Source: Acetatifactor muris
GTDB taxonomy: Bacteria; Bacillota; Clostridia; Lachnospirales; Lachnospiraceae
Assembly (NCBI RefSeq): GCF_024623325.1
Contig: NZ_JANJZD010000007.1
Location: forward strand, 1-64,000
Direction of reading: 5' to 3'
DNA: 64,000 bases
The position numbers and the translations under genes were made by a program. The notes under the pieces are model-generated. The model had not been told where the DNA came from and ran no database searches. It worked only from the letters and a program-made list of their open reading frames with translations. This document shows, piece by piece, positions 8,968 through 17,970 of the stretch (position 1 is its first letter; each line of letters begins with the position of its first letter).

Positions 8968-10248
8968 CTACAGTTCCTGCTTCCTCTGTTTATTCTCTCT
9001 TGTAACTGCCTGCTGATTGTTCTTTCGCTGTTGGTTGTATTCTGAAGCATCCGTTTTGGCTTCCTCTAACTTCTGCTTCATTGTTTTTGGCGCAAGCGAT
9101 TTTACAAATTCCACAAATACTTCTCCAAGTCCCCTTGATGCTACAAACCCTTTTAATTTTTCGACTTGCTCAGTAAGCGCAGCTATCTTCTGCTCCAAAT
9201 TCGATATCTTCTTCTCATACTTTTCCAAGAGATGATTTCTTGATACCGCCTTGCTGAAAGCATCCAGTATTTTATTCCAGTCGCTTTTCTTTACTTTAAC
9301 ATATTCCTCACTGCCGAAAAAATTTGTCACTGGTACAGCAACACTTTTCATACTTTTTGTTTCCATTGTCACTTCCTTTGAAATCATTTTAAAGGTTTCC
9401 GCCCTTAAATCATGTTTTTCAAGCACTTCCTTCGCTGCTTTCTCTTTTGCCTCCGCTTCCTCAATCTGCTCTGTGAGTTTCTGTGCCTGCAAAACCAATT
9501 CATTGTTTTGTGCCTCCAACGCCTGAACTTGTCCACAAAGTTCTGATGATTGTTGTTCAAGATTATCATTCTGCTGTTCAAGAATTTCATTTTGCCTATC
9601 CAGCGCCACCGCCTGTTGTTCCAGTTCCTCCACCTTGTGCATAGCCGCCTTATATTCCGGCAGTGACAGATTATCCCTCTGTACACCGAGAACTTCTATC
9701 TCAATCCCCTTTTCCCTACACAGTTCTGTTAGATATCCCCTCTCCCGTTCCTGCCATGCAACGGTTTCATTCTGTTCTCTGCTGACCGCCTTTGCAAACC
9801 CCATCTGCTGAAATGCCTTCGTTAGACTGTTGCGTGTTTTCATGCCATTTTTATATCCATGCGCCACCAGGATATAGTCTATATGCAGATGCGGCGTTGC
9901 CTCATCCAAGTGCATCACACAGTTGAATAAATACAAATTTGGATTACGCTCTTGAAAGGTCCTTGCATAGCGGTCTAAGACCTCTATCGCCGCTTTTGCC
10001 GCCTCTGTCATTACCCCATTTTCGTCTGCAACCGGAGTATCTGTCTTTTTTCCTATCTGTACAATATTTTCATAAAATGTCTTTTCCTTGTTGCCGAAGT
10101 TCTCTATCTCTTTCAGATAATCGTTTTTCTGCCTGTCCTTACGCTTCTGCATTGCATTATAATCTCTTAGCGCCTGCCCAAAGCATTTCTCATAAGCATC
10201 TTTTAACGATTCCTGCATGTAAATCCGGTTCCAAGCTGTCCTTTCTGT
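8968..10248 (-). pseudogene. MobV-type relaxase (plasmid recombination enzyme), N-terminally truncated
   Basis: Relaxases nick oriT and pilot DNA in conjugal mobilization. The retained part shows the family pattern RTAWNRIYMQESLKDAYEKCF, QKRKDR, and the metal-binding motif HLDEATPHLHIDY, followed by a long Gln/Glu-rich coiled coil (about 150 residues). The N-terminal 30-40 residues of the family, including the usual first motif, are missing, because the frame runs directly into integrase sequence near 10,248. Translation could restart at ATG 10218, but the protein would lack part of the active site. It is therefore a deletion remnant of a mobilizable element. Confidence 0.8.
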
Positions 10249-10849
10249 CACCTCCCAGACGCATCCCCGTCCAGAACAAAATCTGAAATGCGACCCACGA
10301 ATCCTGCTTATCCATAATTGCATCTGAAAATCTCTGAAATTCCTCCAATGTCCAGTATGGTCTTTCGTCCGCCCTGCTCTTTCCCATACTTCCTGCTTTC
10401 CGGCATGGATTGGAACACAAATCATAAAAATTGACTGCATAATTCAGAATGGCGCTGAGCTGGTTATGTATGGTTTTCAGATAAGCAGGCTTGAAACCTT
10501 TCTCCATCATCTCACCCTGCCACTTTCTTATCATAGGTGCAGTGATTTCATTGATTGGCGTACTTCCAAAGTAAGGCAGGACTTTATCATTCATCACATA
10601 CTCTTTCTGTTTCATGGTCGTTTTCCGCAGGCGCTTTTCCATATCCGCTTTGTAAATTTCCCAAAAATCAGCCAGCGTCATTGTTGGGTCAGAAGATTGC
10701 TGCAATAAGAAATGCGCATACCATTCTTCCGCTTCTTTCTTTGTTTTAAACCCTCTTTTCTGCGACTTCTTTTTCGCTCCTGTCCAATCCGTCCAGCGGT
10801 ATTGTATCCGCCAAGTGCCGTTTGGGTCTTTCTTTGCATTACAGCTCAT
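10190..10849 (-). pseudogene. int: Tyrosine recombinase/integrase, C-terminally truncated
   Basis: The preserved part has an N-terminal arm-binding domain (KKDPNGTWRIQYRWTD, residues 5-45), the SAM-like core-binding domain (TLADFWEIYKADMEKRL to LNYAV, about 58-145) and the start of the catalytic domain up to FWTGMRLG. That includes the first catalytic Arg but none of the later Lys, HxxR, His or Tyr residues. After residue 199 the frame enters foreign sequence from the relaxase in another frame. The start ATG overlaps the stop of the upstream excisionase gene (ATGA). It cannot be an active recombinase. Confidence 0.88.
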
Positions 10850-11040
10850 ACAACCACCTCCTCTGCTGCCCCATACCATTTCTCCCTGAAATATTCCACA
10901 GGAATTTTCCCTGCAATCGTAAGAAATCCCCTGCCTGCCAAATCCCTGTTCATCTCTCTGAGAATCTTGTAGGATTTTCCCATGCTCACACCACGCATCT
11001 TAGAAATATCCTCTGCATTGTAGTAAGTCTTTTCATTCAT
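10846..11040 (-). CDS. xis: Excisionase-like DNA-binding protein
   Basis: This is a 64-residue winged-helix protein (YYNAEDISKMRGVSMGKSYKIL, then GKIPVEYFREKWYG) of the type found directly before tyrosine integrases in Gram-positive integrative elements, where it directs excision. The ATG at 11040 is preceded by AAGGAG. It overlaps the integrase start by four bases and has its own promoter. Because the integrase is broken, it can no longer drive excision with its own partner. Confidence 0.8.
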   Translation of the reverse strand: MNEKTYYNAEDISKMRGVSMGKSYKILREMNRDLAGRGFLTIAGKIPVEYFREKWYGAAEEVVV

Positions 11041-11098
11041 GTTATGTCTTCTCCTTCTTATTTTTTGTTTCTGTATAGTATCTTTATGTTTCGTTTTT

Positions 11099-11127
11099 GT
11101 CATATCGTAACTTTTGTTTCTTGTCAA
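11099..11127 (-). promoter_or_regulatory. Promoter of the excisionase-integrase pair
   Basis: TTGACA (11127-11122) and TATGAC (11104-11099) on the minus strand are separated by 17 bases, close to the sigma-A consensus. It lies back to back with the promoter of the divergent XRE regulator, so that regulator may repress both. Confidence 0.6.
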
Positions 11128-11135
11128 TATCTTTT

Positions 11136-11163
11136 TTGCTTTATTTTTTTTATGTGGTATGAT
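11136..11163 (+). promoter_or_regulatory. Promoter of the divergent XRE regulator
   Basis: TTGCTT (11136-11141), 16 bases, then TATGAT (11158-11163) with an extended TGG before it. The regulator starts at 11208 after TAGGAGG. Confidence 0.45.
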
Positions 11164-11207
11164 TGATTTAGTGCAAATACACAGCTAAAACTTTAGGAGG
11201 CAAACTT

Positions 11208-11768
11208 ATGACCGTTGGAGAAAATATACGCCGCATCCGCAAAGAGCGTGGTCTTACCCAGAAACAGTTAGGTGAATTGGTTGGTGCAAGCGAAGCCTAT
11301 ATTCGTGCCTACGAAAACGGCAGACGCAATCCCAAACCATCATCCCTTGAAAAAATAGCAAACGCCCTTGCCGTTAATCCAGAGGTACTGGAAAATTCCG
11401 ATTTTGACATGATTAAAGCCATGCACCGCTTATTCCAGATTGCCCGACAATACAACGGACATCTTTTTGCGTGCAAAGACGAGGAAGGCAATGATACAGT
11501 TGGAATACGTTTTGAAACCCTGACGCTGATGAACGCATGGTGCCAGCGTTACGAGAAATTTTTAGAAGATGTAGAAAAATGCAATGAAATCAAAGATGCA
11601 AAAAAACGTGGGGAAGCTCTCATTAAAGCCGAAACGGATTATGACCGCTGGATGGACACTTACCCTGAACAGCATGGAGATGCCTTTTTCGACCTGAGCA
11701 TCCAGCAGCTCCACGACCAAGTTATGGAGGATACAGAACACCGTTTAATAAACGATAAGCTGGATTAA
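11208..11768 (+). CDS. XRE-family regulator of the integrated element
   Basis: The 186-residue protein has an N-terminal Cro/CI helix-turn-helix (residues 1-65: VGENIRRIRKERGLTQKQLGELVGASEAYIRAYENGRRNP) and a C-terminal domain of unknown fold rich in charged helices. It is divergent from xis-int with overlapping promoter space, the usual position for an element immunity or lysogeny-type repressor. TAGGAGG precedes the ATG at good spacing. It looks intact. Repression of xis is inferred. Confidence 0.85.
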   Translation: MTVGENIRRIRKERGLTQKQLGELVGASEAYIRAYENGRRNPKPSSLEKIANALAVNPEVLENSDFDMIKAMHRLFQIARQYNGHLFACKDEEGNDTVGIRFETLTLMNAWCQRYEKFLEDVEKCNEIKDAKKRGEALIKAETDYDRWMDTYPEQHGDAFFDLSIQQLHDQVMEDTEHRLINDKLD

Positions 11769-11773
11769 AAAAT

Positions 11774-11792
11774 CTGTACCCAAATCGTACCC
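11774..11792. repeat. Double GGGTAC motif, right copy
   Basis: This copy has one mismatch to the motif at 336-354, in the same orientation, and lies between the XRE gene and the guaA terminator. With its partner it brackets about 11.4 kb of restriction and mobility genes. See the left copy for interpretation. Confidence 0.4.
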
Positions 11793-11804
11793 ACCGCCAA
11801 TTTA

Positions 11805-11848
11805 AAAATCCCCGCAAGCCTTGATTTTTCAAGACCTGCGAGGATTTT
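11805..11848 (-). terminator. Terminator of guaA
   Basis: Two 20-base arms (11805-11824 and 11829-11848) pair at 17 of 20 positions around a four-base loop. On the minus strand they are followed by TTTTTAAATT. The hairpin begins five bases past the guaA stop codon. Confidence 0.8.
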
Positions 11849-11853
11849 ACCTC

Positions 11854-13398
11854 TCACTCAAACTCTATCGTCCCCGGCGGTTTCGAGCTCACATCGTAAA
11901 GCACCCGGTTAACCCCATTCACCTCGTTGATAATTCTGCTCATCACCTTTTTCAGCACATCCCAGGGAATCTCCGCCGCTTCTGCCGTCATGAAATCCAC
12001 CGTATTTACTGCCCGCAAAGCCACCGCATAATCATAAGTCCGCTCATCCCCCATGACACCCACGGAACGCATATTTGTCAGCGCCGCAAAATACTGGTTC
12101 AGCTCTCTGTCCAGACCGGCTTCCGCGATTTCTTCCCTGTAAATTGCGTCCGCATCCTGCACCATCTTCACCTTCTCGGCCGTGACCTCTCCCACAATGC
12201 GGACGCCCAGCCCCGGCCCCGGGAAAGGCTGCCGGAATACCAGATGCTCAGGAATTCCCAGCTCCAGACCAACCTTGCGGACCTCGTCTTTAAAAAGACT
12301 CTTCAGGGGCTCGATAATCTCTTTGAAATCCACATAATCCGGCAGACCTCCCACATTATGATGAGACTTTATGACCGCCGATTCTCCTCCCAGTCCGCTC
12401 TCCACCACATCCGGATAGATAGTTCCCTGGACCAGGAAATCCACAGCGCCAATTTTCTCAGCCTCTTCTTCGAACACCCGGATAAATTCTTCTCCAATAA
12501 TCTTCCGCTTTTTCTCCGGTTCGGACACACCTGCAAGTTTATCGTAAAAGCGTTCCTGTGCATTCACCCGAATGAAATTCAAATCATACTCACCCTCCGG
12601 TCCGAACACAGCCTCCACTTCATCGCCTTCATTTTTGCGCAGGAGACCATGATCTACGAACACGCAGGTCAGCTGCCTGCCCACAGCCCTGGAAAGTAGA
12701 ACTGCCGCCACGCTGGAATCCACCCCGCCGCTGAGGGCACAAAGCACTTTGCCATCCCCCACTTTGGTCCGAATCGCTCTGACACTCTCTTCCACAAAGG
12801 CATCCATCCGCCAGTCGCCTCCGCAGCCGCAGATATTCCGCACAAAATTATACAGCATTTTGGAACCCTCTGCCGTATGAAGCACCTCCGGATGAAACTG
12901 GATTGCATATAGTTTGCGCTCAGGGCATTCCGCCGCTGCCACAGGGCAGTTGGCTGTGACGGCAACCCTCCGAAAGTCCGGGGCCATTCTGGCAATATAG
13001 TCAAAATGGCTCATCCAGCAAATAGTATGGGGTGCTACATCTGCGAACAGCTCTGAAGTCGTATCCACATCCACTTCTGTCTTGCCGTATTCCTGCATGG
13101 CTGCTCTGGCCACTTCCCCGCCCAGCGTATGCATCATCAGCTGGGCGCCATAACACAATCCCAGCACGGGAATGCCAAGGTCAAACAATTCCGGAGAGCA
13201 GGAGGCCGCCCCTTCTTCATAGCAGCTGCTGGGGCCTCCTGTCAGAATAATCCCCCTGGGATTCATAGCCTTAATTTTTTCCAGCTCTGTCCTGTAAGAG
13301 TATATTTCACAGTATACATTACACTCTCTGACACGTCTGGCTACCAGTTGATTATATTGTCCGCCAAAATCAATGACGATTACCAGTTCTTTCTCCAT
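11854..13398 (-). CDS. guaA: GMP synthase (glutamine-hydrolysing)
   Basis: GuaA converts XMP to GMP with ATP and ammonia from glutamine, the last step of de novo guanine nucleotide synthesis, in the cytoplasm. The 514 residues contain the class I glutaminase (nucleophile Cys82 in GLCYGAQ, His169 and Glu171 in FHPEV), the ATP-pyrophosphatase P-loop SGGVDSS (223-229) and the C-terminal dimerisation domain with [13 protein letters not shown] and the ending PPGTIEFE. The ATG at 13398 follows GGCGGAG; upstream codons lack support. The 3' end of guaA is a known insertion hotspot for genomic islands, which fits the accessory region directly downstream. Confidence 0.98.
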   Translation of the reverse strand: MEKELVIVIDFGGQYNQLVARRVRECNVYCEIYSYRTELEKIKAMNPRGIILTGGPSSCYEEGAASCSPELFDLGIPVLGLCYGAQLMMHTLGGEVARAAMQEYGKTEVDVDTTSELFADVAPHTICWMSHFDYIARMAPDFRRVAVTANCPVAAAECPERKLYAIQFHPEVLHTAEGSKMLYNFVRNICGCGGDWRMDAFVEESVRAIRTKVGDGKVLCALSGGVDSSVAAVLLSRAVGRQLTCVFVDHGLLRKNEGDEVEAVFGPEGEYDLNFIRVNAQERFYDKLAGVSEPEKKRKIIGEEFIRVFEEEAEKIGAVDFLVQGTIYPDVVESGLGGESAVIKSHHNVGGLPDYVDFKEIIEPLKSLFKDEVRKVGLELGIPEHLVFRQPFPGPGLGVRIVGEVTAEKVKMVQDADAIYREEIAEAGLDRELNQYFAALTNMRSVGVMGDERTYDYAVALRAVNTVDFMTAEAAEIPWDVLKKVMSRIINEVNGVNRVLYDVSSKPPGTIEFE

Positions 13399-13472
13399 CT
13401 CTCCGCCTCTGTCCAATTCCTTATGATTTTCAGTCCTTTTACCCGACCTGATGCATTTTCTGAACTGTTACC

Positions 13473-13501
13473 ATTATAAAACAGAGGAAGCTGCAAGGCA
13501 A
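13473..13501 (-). promoter_or_regulatory. guaA promoter
   Basis: On the minus strand TTGCCT (13501-13496), a 17-base spacer and TATAAT (13478-13473) precede guaA. The leader is under 80 bases and I see no purine riboswitch core in it. Confidence 0.6.
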
Positions 13502-13513
13502 GTATGATTCATG

Positions 13514-14455
13514 TCAATTTTCATCCTGAAGAATTCCGCCGCCGTTTCCTTCCAAGCTGCTGTTTTCACTGCTGTTTTCACTTTTGTTTTCACTTTTGTT
13601 TTCCGCCAGGTCCGAAAGAGGCCTGAATGTATAGCCCATCTCTTCCCATTTTGTCAGCAGCTCATCCATGATTTCACCGTTTGTCTTTGAAGTACTGTGG
13701 AGCAATACAATCGCTCCTGGGTGAATGCGCTTCGTCAGCTTTTCAAAAGCCTCCTCATGACTGGGCTGATCGTCCTGATTCCAGTCCACATAGGCCAGGC
13801 TCCAGAAGAAAGTGGAATACCCCAGTTCCTTTGCCATCTGCAGATTAACAGTACTGTACTTACCCTGTGGCGGCCTGTAATACATAGCCAATTCAGTTCC
13901 TGTTATCTCTCTAAAAAGGGAGACCACGTCATCCATCTCCTTTTGAAAAGATGCTTTGTCGGAGATCTTCGACATGTCCGGATGATGATATGTATGATTC
14001 CCCACACTGTGGCCGTCTTCCACCATGCGCTTTACAATATCCGGCGCAGACTCCAGAAAATGGCCCACTACAAAAAAGGCGGCCGGGGCATTATGTTTTT
14101 TCAGAGCATCCAGAATAGGTTCGGTGTTGCCGTTTTCATAGCCGCAGTCAAAGGTCAGATAAATCACTTTCTCCTCCCCTTCACCGCAGAAATAGGTATC
14201 ATATTTTTTCAGCTCCGCCGCAGAAGCATTTCCTGTGGGTTTCTGTCCTTCTCCGCTGAAACCCAGCCCCCAGTTCTCACTCTCTGCCACCGCCGTAGCC
14301 GAAGTCATCTGCATTTCTCCCACCACTTCAGCCGCGGCCCTGCCCAGGAAAAACATGGCGCACAAGAAGACAAATGTAGGAATCACCTTCTGCCAGTCCC
14401 ACCCCTGCGGATGGGCAACACGCTGCACAACAGCTTTCACATAAATTGTTTTCAT
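13514..14455 (-). CDS. pdaA: Polysaccharide deacetylase, PdaA-like
   Basis: This 313-residue enzyme has an N-terminal membrane anchor (VIPTFVFLCAMFFLGRAAA, about 24-42) and an extracytoplasmic NodB-type deacetylase domain. The motif TFDCGYENGNT replaces the usual TFDDG and is the form seen in PdaA-type muramic-lactam deacetylases; SVGNHTYHHPDMS supplies the metal-binding His residues and YYRPPQGKYS the third motif. PdaA enzymes remove the acetyl group from N-acetylmuramic acid during spore-cortex lactam formation; that role is inferred. The C-terminal tail is a short Ser/Asn/Glu/Lys repeat made by a 12-bp tandem repeat. Confidence 0.85.
   Translation of the reverse strand: MKTIYVKAVVQRVAHPQGWDWQKVIPTFVFLCAMFFLGRAAAEVVGEMQMTSATAVAESENWGLGFSGEGQKPTGNASAAELKKYDTYFCGEGEEKVIYLTFDCGYENGNTEPILDALKKHNAPAAFFVVGHFLESAPDIVKRMVEDGHSVGNHTYHHPDMSKISDKASFQKEMDDVVSLFREITGTELAMYYRPPQGKYSTVNLQMAKELGYSTFFWSLAYVDWNQDDQPSHEEAFEKLTKRIHPGAIVLLHSTSKTNGEIMDELLTKWEEMGYTFRPLSDLAENKSENKSENSSENSSLEGNGGGILQDEN
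13561..13603. repeat. 12-bp in-frame tandem repeat in the deacetylase tail
   Basis: About 3.6 copies of a 12-base unit (TGTTTTCACTTT, first copy ending GC) encode repeated ENKS/ENSS tetrapeptides. Copy-number change would alter the tail length without breaking the frame. Confidence 0.75.
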
Positions 14456-14674
14456 TTCCCTCTCCCCATTTTTACCCTGTTTTCTGTCAGAAGACAGGGA
14501 TATGTTCTATAACAATATATGAAGGGAAGGCTTTGCCAGATTCCGAAGGGACGTGCACAAAAATCATCATCTATCATAAATGGTCATTTTTTTGTATCAC
14601 ATTCCTGACAATTCTGATAAAATAAAAAAGGATACAAATACATAACAATATCTGAAAAAGGAGGCACAAATTTT

Positions 14675-16354
14675 ATGAAAATCGTGAAAAATTTTCCATG
14701 CATGGCGCGGGACCAGGTCAGACTTGCCACAGATCTGTATATGCCGGATCAGGACGGTGCATATCCCGTTATCCTTATGCGTACTCCCTATGACAAAGAA
14801 GGAATCGTACGGGAACCACTCTATGAACACTATCCTGAATTCATTGAGGCAGGCTATATTGTGGCTGTTCAGGACTGTCGGGGTACATGTGCCTCGGAGG
14901 GAGAAATGAATTTAAACGGCGCGAACGAACACACTGACGGCTATGACGCAGTAGAATTTCTTGCTGCACAGCCTTTTTGTGACGGGAATGTGGGGATGTT
15001 CGGTCTGTCTTATTTCGGCTTTACCCAGATTGCCGCAGCGTCGGGCGCTCCCGCACATTTAAAGGCAATCTGCCCTTTTATGTGCTGTTCTCTTTCCTCC
15101 TTCGGCACCAGCGCGATGCAGACAGTTGCAAGCTTTCATTTGGGCTGGGCATATAACCAGCTGCTGGAGCATCCCGAACAATATATGCCCGATGAAGCTT
15201 TCCGGAACAGAATGCTTCCGATATTAAAGGAAAACAGGGACAAGCTGGGAGAATTCGCCAAAACCCTGCCGATGAATGAAAATCCTGCCGCTCTTCTGGA
15301 AGGGGTTCCCATGCTCAGAGACTATCTGGATCTGGTGGAAGGCGTAGAGAAAAAAGAATTCTGGGACAGCATCCACAGTCCGATTTGCTATGACAATATC
15401 CATACCGCCATGCTCTGCGGCACCGGATGGATGGACGGAGCCTGCAACAGCACCATCGACAATTTTCTGGCGGCACGCCGTTCAGAAGACGCCTTCACCC
15501 GGGATAACGCATTTCTTATGATCGGTCCCTGGACCCACGGAGGTGTTCTCCCCCACAAGGTGGAGGATGTGGATTTCGGCGCAGAAAATTCAGGCGAGGC
15601 GCAGGGTGTTTCCGACATTATGCTGCATTGGTTTAATCACTACTTAAAGCAAAAGGACGAAACATTCCTGCCTGAGCGCGTGTACTATTTCATGCAGGGC
15701 AGCAACGACTGGCACACCGCCGCAGACTGGCCGCCCCCGCAAAGCAGGCAGATGAATCTTTATCTTACTCCCGGCGCCGGTCTGAAGACAGAGATTCCCG
15801 CTGCCGGCGAGGCCTCTCTTGTCTATGATCCCATGAATCCTGCCCCTTCTGACATTGTGGACCAGAAAGGACGCAGAGCAATGGCCGACTGGTCGGAAAT
15901 CTCCGGCAGAGAGGATGTTCTGGAATTTCATTCGGATTCATTGGATAAAGATTTATTTCTTGCAGGCAGTATCTGCATGGAGCTCTACGCGGCGACAGAT
16001 GTGCCTGACACCGATTTCGTCTGCCGCTTAACTGACATTGCGCCGGATGGCTATCAACGTCAGATTGCGGCAGGCTATGTACGCGCCCGCCACAGAAACG
16101 GATTGTTTACCAATGATTTTCTCACGCCGGGCGAGACTGTACTGTATCAGTTCGGAATCGGCCATACTGCTTATCGTGTGCCTGCCGGGCACGCTGTTGG
16201 CATTCAGCTGACCGGCAGTATGTTCCCCGGAATCAACCGGAATTTGAATACAGTGGAACCTCCCTCTCTCGGCAAGGATTGCGCCATTGCACATGACCGA
16301 ATCTTTTTCGGCGAAGGCCATGCGTCCTGTCTGGTGCTTCCCGTCCTGCAATAA
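14675..16354 (+). CDS. CocE/NonD-family alpha/beta hydrolase (X-Pro dipeptidyl-peptidase-like)
   Basis: The 559-residue enzyme has a peptidase S15-type catalytic domain: QDCRGTCASEG forms the oxyanion region, GMFGLSYFGFTQ carries the nucleophile Ser, and a C-terminal jelly-roll domain starts near DKDLFLAGSICMELYAATD. There is no signal peptide, so it is probably cytosolic. Family members hydrolyse esters or acyl-amino acids; the substrate cannot be told. AAAGGAGG precedes the ATG. It is a single-gene unit ending in a strong terminator. Confidence 0.9.
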   Translation: MKIVKNFPCMARDQVRLATDLYMPDQDGAYPVILMRTPYDKEGIVREPLYEHYPEFIEAGYIVAVQDCRGTCASEGEMNLNGANEHTDGYDAVEFLAAQPFCDGNVGMFGLSYFGFTQIAAASGAPAHLKAICPFMCCSLSSFGTSAMQTVASFHLGWAYNQLLEHPEQYMPDEAFRNRMLPILKENRDKLGEFAKTLPMNENPAALLEGVPMLRDYLDLVEGVEKKEFWDSIHSPICYDNIHTAMLCGTGWMDGACNSTIDNFLAARRSEDAFTRDNAFLMIGPWTHGGVLPHKVEDVDFGAENSGEAQGVSDIMLHWFNHYLKQKDETFLPERVYYFMQGSNDWHTAADWPPPQSRQMNLYLTPGAGLKTEIPAAGEASLVYDPMNPAPSDIVDQKGRRAMADWSEISGREDVLEFHSDSLDKDLFLAGSICMELYAATDVPDTDFVCRLTDIAPDGYQRQIAAGYVRARHRNGLFTNDFLTPGETVLYQFGIGHTAYRVPAGHAVGIQLTGSMFPGINRNLNTVEPPSLGKDCAIAHDRIFFGEGHASCLVLPVLQ

Positions 16355-16378
16355 GAACCGCAGTCAGCCCCATCACGA

Positions 16379-16412
16379 AACCCGCCTGCATGACGCTGCA
16401 GGCGGGTTTTGC
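16379..16412 (+). terminator. Strong intrinsic terminator, probably bidirectional
   Basis: Perfect 12-bp arms AACCCGCCTGCA (16379-16390) and TGCAGGCGGGTT (16397-16408) with a six-base loop and trailing Ts. It separates the convergent hydrolase genes on either side. Confidence 0.9.
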
Positions 16413-16427
16413 TTCTGTTCTCTTATT

Positions 16428-17933
16428 TTATTCTGGAATTCTGGCTTCCATAGCTTCCAAAATAACCGTAGCCGCATCCTCCGGCAGAAGAAAGCCTCTT
16501 TCTACCATCTTCATCGTCGCCAGGACTACTTTGCGTACATAGTCTTCATGAGTGGCATAAAGCTCCTTCAGCTTCTCCTCTGAAAAAGGCGTTATGATAT
16601 TCCGCACGGCTCCGGGGTCATCCCGCCAGGTATAAGTACAGACAGGGACATCCACATATGGAGAACGGACACCTCCCAGGGGATTTCCATGCTCGTCCAG
16701 CACAAAATCCGCATCCGGATACTCGCCTTTCATTTCCAGATAAGCCGACTTAGGAGCGGGAATACCGTCTTTTATCCATTTCTTCAGATGATCCAGCACT
16801 GCACGGATCACATAATGGAAAGGGACCTCCCCTTCCTGGCGTTCAAGGGAATAAACTTTCCCTTCCACACCATACTTCTCAAGATCCTCCGCACAGGGAC
16901 AGACCGCCATATCCCAATCCATCCCCAGCGCTGCCCCCGCTATTTCATACTGCCTGTGCTGCCGTCCCGGAAGGTCGCTGTCAGGCCAGCGGTACATATA
17001 TGAATAGCTGGGATGTATACCTCCGCCCCTCATATCTCCCATAGTCTGTGTCCACACCAGCGGAACATTTGTCATGATCTTACATCTGTCATCATCAGCT
17101 TCAAAGCGGGTCTCTCCATTGCTGATAAAGCCGGGATAACCGGTCATATGAATATGGAAACCGTCAAAACAGGGGCATTTTCCATCCATTGTGGCAAAAG
17201 GCTGAAGGGCCGCCGCGTAAAGAGACAAATCACAGCCCGACGCTCCCATACCGATCACATATCTGGCCGCCTTTCCGAACCTCCCGTCTCTGTACAATGG
17301 ATTCTGGGGCACCTTGGACTTTAAAAGCGCCGCCACCTGACTCATAGCGTCATAAGCCAGGCCGTTTTCAAATTCCCCTGCTTTTTCTGTATCCGCCGCT
17401 CCCACCATGGTGCTTCCATGCCGCCGCTTCTCCACAGGCACAGGATTGGGAAAGCCAAGGGCTTCATACCGTTTTGCGTCGAAATTCTTCAGTTTATCAA
17501 CGGCACTCTGCTTGATTGTGATGCCCACCCACACATCTCCTCTGGCACACATGTATTCTCCGCAGTATCCCCATCCCGCAAAGGCCCTCTCCGCACCTGC
17601 ATAGTTAAAAATCTCCAGCACCGCAAAGTCACTTTGCCTGCATGGATCAATGGGACGCCGGACCAGAATCCGGGTGCAGTATCTCCCGTCGCTGCATCGG
17701 ATCCCGGGATACAGGCCCACATCATGATATTCATACACATTGGCGTATCCGCTGACAATATATTCCTCTTCCACATAGCCGCATTCCGCCAGATTAAAGG
17801 GCCTTTGCTGCCGGTCCGCCGCGTTGAAAGGATAAGAAGCTTCAGAATTTGGCAGAGGCCCCCTCACTTCCGGAAGAGGCACGGGAATTATATTCATTTT
17901 TTTCAGCTCTTCATGATAAACAGGATTTCTCAT
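16428..17933 (-). CDS. Alpha/beta hydrolase-domain protein (Abhydrolase_10-like)
   Basis: The 501-residue protein resembles the alpha/beta hydrolase domain family of uncharacterised enzymes: N-terminal PVRGPLPNSEASYPFN-like segment, a YVEEEYIVSGYANVYEY strand pair, and a nucleophile-elbow region VIGMGASGCDLSLY. There is no signal peptide. It is followed by a subtilase gene in the same orientation (upstream on the strand), but the roughly 37-base gap does not prove an operon. The substrate is unknown. Confidence 0.75.
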   Translation of the reverse strand: MRNPVYHEELKKMNIIPVPLPEVRGPLPNSEASYPFNAADRQQRPFNLAECGYVEEEYIVSGYANVYEYHDVGLYPGIRCSDGRYCTRILVRRPIDPCRQSDFAVLEIFNYAGAERAFAGWGYCGEYMCARGDVWVGITIKQSAVDKLKNFDAKRYEALGFPNPVPVEKRRHGSTMVGAADTEKAGEFENGLAYDAMSQVAALLKSKVPQNPLYRDGRFGKAARYVIGMGASGCDLSLYAAALQPFATMDGKCPCFDGFHIHMTGYPGFISNGETRFEADDDRCKIMTNVPLVWTQTMGDMRGGGIHPSYSYMYRWPDSDLPGRQHRQYEIAGAALGMDWDMAVCPCAEDLEKYGVEGKVYSLERQEGEVPFHYVIRAVLDHLKKWIKDGIPAPKSAYLEMKGEYPDADFVLDEHGNPLGGVRSPYVDVPVCTYTWRDDPGAVRNIITPFSEEKLKELYATHEDYVRKVVLATMKMVERGFLLPEDAATVILEAMEARIPE

Positions 17934-17970
17934 AGACTTTTCCTTCCTATAAAGCTGCCTCTATCCTTTT

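Noticed and set aside
8835..9050. 71-codon minus-strand frame overlapping the relaxase end
   Set aside because: Mostly an out-of-frame reading of the relaxase 3' end and the hsd promoter region, with no start signal.
11821..12699. Long plus-strand open frame opposite guaA
   Set aside because: It lies entirely antisense to the well-conserved guaA and has no recognisable domain or ribosome-binding site; a shadow frame of high-G+C coding sequence.
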